Shown one piece after another: positions 40,711 through 43,595 of a stretch of DNA of 43,595 bases; the first letter of the stretch is position 1; each line of letters begins with the position of its first letter. Source of the stretch: a virus; the IMG/VR virus record IMGVR_UViG_3300030380_002811, positions 1 through 43,595 of that record. The stretch is one strand, 5' to 3'. The notes beneath the pieces are model-generated. The model was not told the origin of the DNA, searched no databases, and worked only from the letters and a program-made list of their open reading frames with translations. The position numbers and the translations under genes were made by a program.

Positions 40711-40739
40711 TTGACATCTATCCCATCAGATCTTATCTA
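40711..40739 (+). promoter_or_regulatory. Promoter for the 40834 gene
   Basis: TTGACA (40711-40716), 17 bases, TATCTA (40734-40739). Upstream it shares AAATAGTTCTTGACA with the promoter at 40316; downstream of the -35 it shares TCTATCCCATC with the element at 41365. The transcript would have a leader of about 85 bases and a strong AAAGGAGG ribosome site. Confidence 0.6.
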
Positions 40740-40833
40740 TACACACATGTGGATTTTATATACGACAACAATTTACCTACTGCTGTTATTCGGCACCGGT
40801 ATAGTATCAATTAATTTTTAAAGGAGGAAACAG

Positions 40834-41184
40834 ATGGGGACGGTAGACATTAAACAGTGGCTCGTTTTAGAGGAGAAGAGAGATGTATTATTAATTAAAG
40901 ATATAGCAGAACACGGATGCGAAGGAGGCGTAACTGGACTGATATACTATTGGGAAACCACCGCATTCCATGACGAACATGAAAAGGAAATTTGGGATAT
41001 CATACAACGTTTTGCCGTTGACAGCGGGCAGACGATAATGGAGTACTTAGCAATTGTTGCGAAGGATGCTGGGGACCTGAAGCAGCTAAAGAATAACCTC
41101 GTTTGGATTGCCGTTGAGTCGGTAGCACAGGACCTGGATCAAGAGCGCCAGCAGCCGGATGCAGGTGAAGCTGCGTGTTCGTAA
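40834..41184 (+). CDS. Conserved marine phage protein of unknown function
   Basis: This 116-residue protein (VDIKQWLVLEEKRDVLLIKD, IAEHGCEGGVTGLIYYWETT, AFHDEHEKEIWDIIQRFAVD) belongs to a family I recognise from cyanophage and marine phage early regions: a helical protein with a conserved A-E-H-G-C-x-G-G ... Y-Y-x-E-T-x-x-F-x-D core. No function is established to my knowledge. It has a near-perfect ribosome site. Two CTCGTT copies (40861 and 41098) fall in its coding sequence as Leu-Val codons. Confidence 0.75.
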   Translation: MGTVDIKQWLVLEEKRDVLLIKDIAEHGCEGGVTGLIYYWETTAFHDEHEKEIWDIIQRFAVDSGQTIMEYLAIVAKDAGDLKQLKNNLVWIAVESVAQDLDQERQQPDAGEAACS

Positions 41185-41423
41185 TTTTTCTACTAATATT
41201 TGCCTGTATTCTCTGGCCTGAGCTCACCTCGTTCTCGTTCTGGATCGTTGTCTCGTTGGTGGTAATGGCTTTCCAGGGGGCAGGACACGCTGCTGGTTGG
41301 CAGCCTTCACCAGTTCCTGCTGGATCAGGCTACGAAGCTGTCTTACCTGTGGAAAAAATTAAGTTTGACTTCTATCCCATCTATGATAAGTCTTTATCAT
41401 TAACTAAAACAAAGGAGAAAAAA
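41175..41423 (+). other. Open frame encoding possible membrane segments, upstream of the 41424 gene
   Basis: From GTG 41175 an open frame of 83 codons reads into the 41424 gene without a stop. It starts MFVIFLLIFACILWPELTSF, followed by FWIVVSLVVMAF, both hydrophobic, then a Pro/Gly-rich segment. The real downstream gene has its own AAAGGAG and ATG, so this may be only leader DNA whose CTCGTT repeats create hydrophobic codons. A translated N-terminal membrane extension cannot be excluded. Confidence 0.3.
41365..41391 (+). promoter_or_regulatory. Promoter-like repeat before the 41424 gene
   Basis: TTGACTTCTATCCCATC (41365-41381) matches TTGACATCTATCCCATC at 40711-40727 with one difference. 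A suitable -10 is weaker (ATAAGT at 41386-41391, spacer 15). Together with the AAAGGAG ribosome site it probably drives the next gene. Confidence 0.45.
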
Positions 41424-41846
41424 ATGGGACTAGATCAATTTGCACATTTGCGAGATCAAAAACCTGATTGGGAAAAGATCTATTCAGATGAACATGAGCC
41501 AAAGAAAGATGGATTTGTGTGGAGAAAACACGCAAGACTTCAGCAGTTCATGGCAGTCCAACACGCTAAACAAAACAAGCACCAAGTACATGAGGGAAAT
41601 CTAGCACATCTCGGATTTAATGGTGGCGATGAACCTGTATACATTACAGAAGAACTCGTTAAAGATTTAGCTGAAGCCATTCGTACTGACTTTAAAAACT
41701 TTGTAGCCAAAGATGGTTTCTTTTGGGGACAACAGTTTCAAGAAGAAAGTGTGAAGGATAATAAAGAAATGGATTTAGAGTTTTTGCAATGGTGTCGTGA
41801 CATGATTGCAGAAAAGAAGGTGGCTATCTATCATTGTAGTTGGTAG
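41424..41846 (+). CDS. Conserved phage protein beginning MGLDQ
   Basis: This 140-residue protein starts at ATG 41424, chosen because AAAGGAG lies seven bases upstream and because MGLDQFAHLRDQ is a recognisable family start. It continues FVWRKHARLQQFMAVQHAKQ, EPVYITEELVKDLAEAIRTD and KDGFFWGQQFQEESVKDNKE, with a final helix and H-C-S-W. The W-R-K-H-x-x-L-Q and G-F-F-W/F-G elements recur in cyanophage early proteins of unknown function. One CTCGTT copy (41655) encodes Leu-Val. Confidence 0.75.
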   Translation: MGLDQFAHLRDQKPDWEKIYSDEHEPKKDGFVWRKHARLQQFMAVQHAKQNKHQVHEGNLAHLGFNGGDEPVYITEELVKDLAEAIRTDFKNFVAKDGFFWGQQFQEESVKDNKEMDLEFLQWCRDMIAEKKVAIYHCSW

Positions 41847-41913
41847 ATACTCACACTACGAGCGAGGTCTTTTGTCAGAGTAGCTCCTGTTTAGGCCTCG
41901 TTTCTCGTTTGTC

Positions 41914-41934
41914 GTTTGGTCGGCAAACTTTTTT
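41914..41934 (+). terminator. Intrinsic terminator after the MGLDQ gene
   Basis: GTTTG (41914-41918), loop GTCGG, CAAAC (41924-41928), then six T (41929-41934). The 5-pair stem is short but directly abuts the T run. The preceding 60 bases hold two CTCGTT copies. Confidence 0.6.
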
Positions 41935-41987
41935 ATTTAACTTACTAGCACCAGCTGGGAGAATTTACTTCGGAAGGACAGGTGGAG

Positions 41988-42173
41988 ATGACAGATAAAG
42001 TAGATCAATGGATTTGGTTTAAAAATAAAAATGGAAGAACTTGTAAAATTAAGTTGAAGACTTTACTTACTCGTGTTAGTAATTCTAACATTAACTATTA
42101 CGCAACAAGGAGAGAAACAAATGGCACAACAAAACGAAGAACATCTAGAAGTAATAAGTCGGAACAAAGCTAA
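41988..42173 (+). CDS. Small basic hypothetical protein
   Basis: ATG 41988 has AAGGA nine bases upstream and gives MTDKVDQWIWFKNKNGRTCK, then a Lys/Arg/Thr/Ser-rich end. The first 25 residues look protein-like; the remainder overlaps the next gene in another frame and is probably by-product sequence. An alternative GTG start is at 41982. Uncertain. Confidence 0.35.
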   Translation: MTDKVDQWIWFKNKNGRTCKIKLKTLLTRVSNSNINYYATRRETNGTTKRRTSRSNKSEQS

Positions 42174-42291
42174 AGCATTCGAAGAGCAGAAAGAAATGCG
42201 TGAGGAGTGTTCGGCATTCATTAGCACTTGCTCAACCTTTCATTTGCAGGAAATACATTCAGAGATCAGACGATTGAAAAAGAGGTATTAA
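42121..42291 (+). CDS. Small coiled-coil protein (56 aa)
   Basis: ATG 42121 is preceded by AAGGAG at 42107-42112. The product is MAQQNEEHLEVISRNKAKAF, then EEQKEMREECSAFISTCSTF and a basic helical end (EIHSEIRRLKKRY). It has two Cys and a heptad-like helix. The longer frame from 42073 adds a hydrophobic stretch (LVILTLTITQQ) without a better start, so I take the shorter one. Its stop overlaps an 18-residue hydrophobic frame. Confidence 0.55.
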   Translation: MAQQNEEHLEVISRNKAKAFEEQKEMREECSAFISTCSTFHLQEIHSEIRRLKKRY

Positions 42292-42347
42292 TGTTAGTCC
42301 TCGTTATAGTCCTCGTTGCGATCTCGTTTCTCGTTATAGAACAATAG
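42291..42347 (+). CDS. Possible 18-residue hydrophobic peptide built from CTCGTT repeats
   Basis: ATG 42291 overlaps the previous stop (TAATG) and the frame ends TAG 42345-42347: MLVLVIVLVAISFLVIEQ. Four CTCGTT copies supply most of its Leu-Val and Ser-Phe codons. It could be a translationally coupled membrane peptide or an accident of the repeats. The following 42348-42599 has no gene; it is AT-rich towards the end, with an AAGGA ribosome site before ATG 42600. Confidence 0.3.
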   Translation: MLVLVIVLVAISFLVIEQ

Positions 42348-42599
42348 TAGCGGAGCCAGCAGCAAAACCTGACGTCCCACGCAGGTAGATTTCTCTGGTG
42401 TCAAGTTATTTTTTTGTCGTGAAGTTCTAAAAATTTACTGTGATGTCTAGGTCGCATTAGGTTTCAAATCTTAATGTGTGTTGCTCTATGGAAGACTTTT
42501 TTTTAGATAAAAAAAGAATTTGCATTATCTTTTAAAATAAATTAGATTTAATACAAATCTATATTTTATAGATTAACAACTAAACAAGGATAAATAACA

Positions 42600-42980
42600 A
42601 TGAACAAAAAACAAAAAGCACAAGCACCTACATTAAGTAGAGCAGATAAGCGAGTATGTAAAAGTTACATAGATCAATCTTATCTTTTAAATAAATATCA
42701 AACATTGAAAGCTGACACAAAAGAGATCGTGGTTTCATACTTTGATAAAATAAAAACTAATGTCATTATTCTAGATGACCAATCTTACATTCAAAAGATT
42801 GAACGAACTCAACGAAGATTTGATAGTAAATCTTTTATTGAGTATGTTAAAAACTGTGGCGATCACAAATTGCAGTTGTTAGTTAATGGCTATTACAAGC
42901 AAATTGAAACGCTTGAATTAAAACCATTTAACGATAATCTAGAGAAAATAAAAAAAGGAGTAAAAACAAATGCCAAATAA
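42600..42980 (+). CDS. Hypothetical protein
   Basis: This 126-residue, helical, basic protein (MNKKQKAQAPTLSRADKRVC; SYLLNKYQTLKADTKEIVVS; YIQKIERTQRRFDSKSFIEY) has no recognised motif. It has an AAGGA ribosome site 11 bases before the ATG. It and the next gene lie between the repeat tract and terL. It overlaps the next start by 11 bases. A role in packaging or head assembly is possible only from place. Confidence 0.6.
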   Translation: MNKKQKAQAPTLSRADKRVCKSYIDQSYLLNKYQTLKADTKEIVVSYFDKIKTNVIILDDQSYIQKIERTQRRFDSKSFIEYVKNCGDHKLQLLVNGYYKQIETLELKPFNDNLEKIKKGVKTNAK

Positions 42981-43272
42981 TAATGACAATAGCAACCTAC
43001 CATCAATGAGTGTTTTATCTCAAATGATACAGACGACTATGCAGAATAAAGGCATAGATCAATCAAGAGTGCAATCACTATTGAACGAAGACGCAAATGG
43101 TAAAACACTTAACTACCAGATACTTTATAAGTTATTGGAAAGTGCAGTCGAGGAGTTTATCTTAATTAACAATGGCAACCCTTTAGCTGATGACTTTAGA
43201 AATAGAGTATTAGATAAAATGTCTGATGTTGTTAATATGCTGACAGGCAACCAACCACCAAACAATAGCTAA
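42970..43272 (+). CDS. Hypothetical protein upstream of terL
   Basis: This 100-residue protein has an Asn/Ser-rich start (MPNNNDNSNLPSMSVLSQMI), a helical middle (YQILYKLLESAVEEFILINN; FRNRVLDKMSDVVNMLTGN) and a Pro/Asn end. It has a strong AAGGAG ribosome site within the previous gene. No family recognised. The stop is followed by the hairpin region that separates it from terL. Confidence 0.6.
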   Translation: MPNNNDNSNLPSMSVLSQMIQTTMQNKGIDQSRVQSLLNEDANGKTLNYQILYKLLESAVEEFILINNGNPLADDFRNRVLDKMSDVVNMLTGNQPPNNS

Positions 43273-43282
43273 TCAATTCTGA

Positions 43283-43323
43283 TTGCGTGGCGACTAGATC
43301 GCCACGCAACCCACCACGCAACC
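43283..43323. repeat. GC-rich hairpin plus direct repeat before terL
   Basis: TTGCGTGGCGA (43283-43293) and TCGCCACGCAA (43299-43309) form a perfect 11-pair stem with a CTAGA loop. CCACGCAACC at 43302-43311 is repeated at 43314-43323. Further on, CCCGACCCCGACCCCCC (43367-43383) is a C-rich tract. There is no T run after the stem, so this may be a packaging or end-processing site rather than a terminator. Confidence 0.6.
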
Positions 43324-43416
43324 TCAATAGAGGTACCAAGCTCACCAATTACACAGCATCTCACAACCCGACCCCGACCCCCCTTTTTGCTTGTTTATGG
43401 TACCTGACGCTTGCCC

Positions 43417-43444
43417 TTTACAATCAGAAACACACATGTATAAA
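43417..43444 (+). promoter_or_regulatory. Promoter for terL
   Basis: TTTACA (43417-43422), 16 bases, TATAAA (43439-43444), placing the start at about 43451, only seven bases before ATG 43458. No Shine-Dalgarno sequence precedes the ATG, so the message would have a very short leader. Confidence 0.5.
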
Positions 43445-43457
43445 CTATAAAATACTT

Positions 43458-43595
43458 ATGAATCTCGATACACTAACTACTGATCAATTAAGAGATCGTG
43501 TAGAAAAAGCATTTATTGAACATATTAAACTTTGTCAGGATAATTTTTTATATTTTGTTCAAGCGGTTTGGCCAGATTTTATTTGCAGAAAAGAA
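43458..43595 (+). CDS. terL: Terminase large subunit, N-terminal fragment
   Basis: The visible 46 residues read MNLDTLTTDQLRDRVEKAFI and then DNFLYFVQAVWPDFICRKE. The F-L-x-F-V-x-x-V-W-P-x-F phrase is the standard start of T7- and P60-like large terminases, just before the ATPase domain. The gene runs off the right edge, so Walker and nuclease motifs cannot be checked. It powers DNA packaging with the portal. Its distance from terS (4.3 kb) is unusual. Confidence 0.7.
   Translation, partial: MNLDTLTTDQLRDRVEKAFIEHIKLCQDNFLYFVQAVWPDFICRKE

Larger units (their letters stand above)
40320..40833. other. 514-base interval without a convincing gene
   Basis: Open frames here (such as 40392-40595 and 40460-40714) lack ribosome sites and protein-like composition, and one ends in the repeated promoter. 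The interval instead holds two promoters, a long-range stem (40354-40432), two GC-rich hairpins, six CTCGTT copies, and an AT-rich leader ending in AAAGGAGGAAACAG before ATG 40834. Its function appears to be at RNA or DNA level. Confidence 0.6.
40217..42335 (+). repeat. Interspersed CTCGTT repeat family
   Basis: The hexamer CTCGTT occurs 22 times on the + strand: 40217, 40225, 40233, 40239, 40329, 40487, 40500, 40508, 40521, 40602, 40861, 41098, 41228, 41234, 41252, 41655, 41897, 41904, 42300, 42312, 42323 and 42330. At least 13 extend to CCTCGTT. Copies lie in intergenic DNA and within genes, where in-frame ones use the otherwise rare CTC Leu codon. I noticed no copy of the reverse complement in this tract. 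The tract is markedly GC-richer than the rest. Confidence 0.85.

Noticed and set aside
40392-40714. Two overlapping plus-strand open frames (67 and 84 residues)
   Set aside because: No ribosome sites, repeat-driven Ser/Phe/Leu/Val composition, and one ends in the repeated promoter sequence. The interval is better explained by promoters, hairpins and CTCGTT repeats.
43367-43383. G-quadruplex on the minus strand opposite the C-rich tract
   Set aside because: Only three separated G runs (6, 4 and 3) are present; a canonical four-run, three-tetrad structure is not available, so I do not list it as a feature.
1-43595. Integrase, excisionase or lysogeny repressor
   Set aside because: No frame shows tyrosine or serine recombinase motifs. 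Lysogeny cannot be excluded because part of the genome is outside the window.

Overview
The window is most of the genome of a double-stranded DNA tailed phage, with a short-tailed (podovirus-like) virion the best fit. It is AT-rich (roughly one third GC by eye, strong A/T third-position bias). Genes are packed tightly, with many TAATG or ATGA start/stop overlaps, and almost all lie on the + strand. Low GC, host-type promoters, no phage RNA polymerase, and many small families typical of uncultured marine phages suggest a virus of a low-GC marine alphaproteobacterium such as the SAR11 group; that host is an inference. The window starts at the last codons of a structural gene and ends 46 codons into the terminase large subunit. 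Portal, scaffold and major capsid genes therefore presumably lie outside it. I saw no integrase, tRNA, CRISPR array or insertion sequence.

Layout: (1) 1-5971, head-tail adaptor, decoration-like protein, tail-fibre-type proteins with repeated motifs and a glycine-rich fibre. (2) 6013-9095, a cassette with a cupin/JmjC-like protein, two 2-oxoglutarate/Fe(II) oxygenases and a probable dead relative. (3) 9118-12085, a large tail/DNA-stabilisation-like protein and small virion genes. (4) 12088-14466, an oxygenase followed by two glycosyltransferases. (5) 14502-22420, internal or ejection virion proteins and a one-helix membrane protein. (6) 22430-34497, replication: Cas4-like exonuclease, SNF2-type helicase (- strand), SSB candidate, archaeo-eukaryotic-type primase, UvrD-like helicase, DUF3310 protein, family A DNA polymerase and a small cytosine methyltransferase-like protein, interleaved with three more oxygenases. 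(7) 34547-39900, many small early-type genes, a GIY-YIG nuclease, another oxygenase and the small terminase. (8) 39903-42600, a compositionally odd, GC-richer tract with a VRR-NUC-like nuclease, a strand-biased CTCGTT repeat family, strong hairpins and repeated promoters. (9) 42600-43595, two small genes, a hairpin-bearing leader and the start of terL.

Replication appears phage-encoded (primase, helicases, polymerase, exonuclease, SSB) while transcription relies on host RNA polymerase through sigma70-like promoters. The most distinctive features are the number of 2OG/Fe(II) oxygenases (seven with visible metal ligands, plus a JmjC-like cupin and one degenerate copy), the CTCGTT repeat tract, a promoter-proximal structured RNA candidate at 40354-40432, and two sigma70-like promoters interlocked face to face at 25725-25757.
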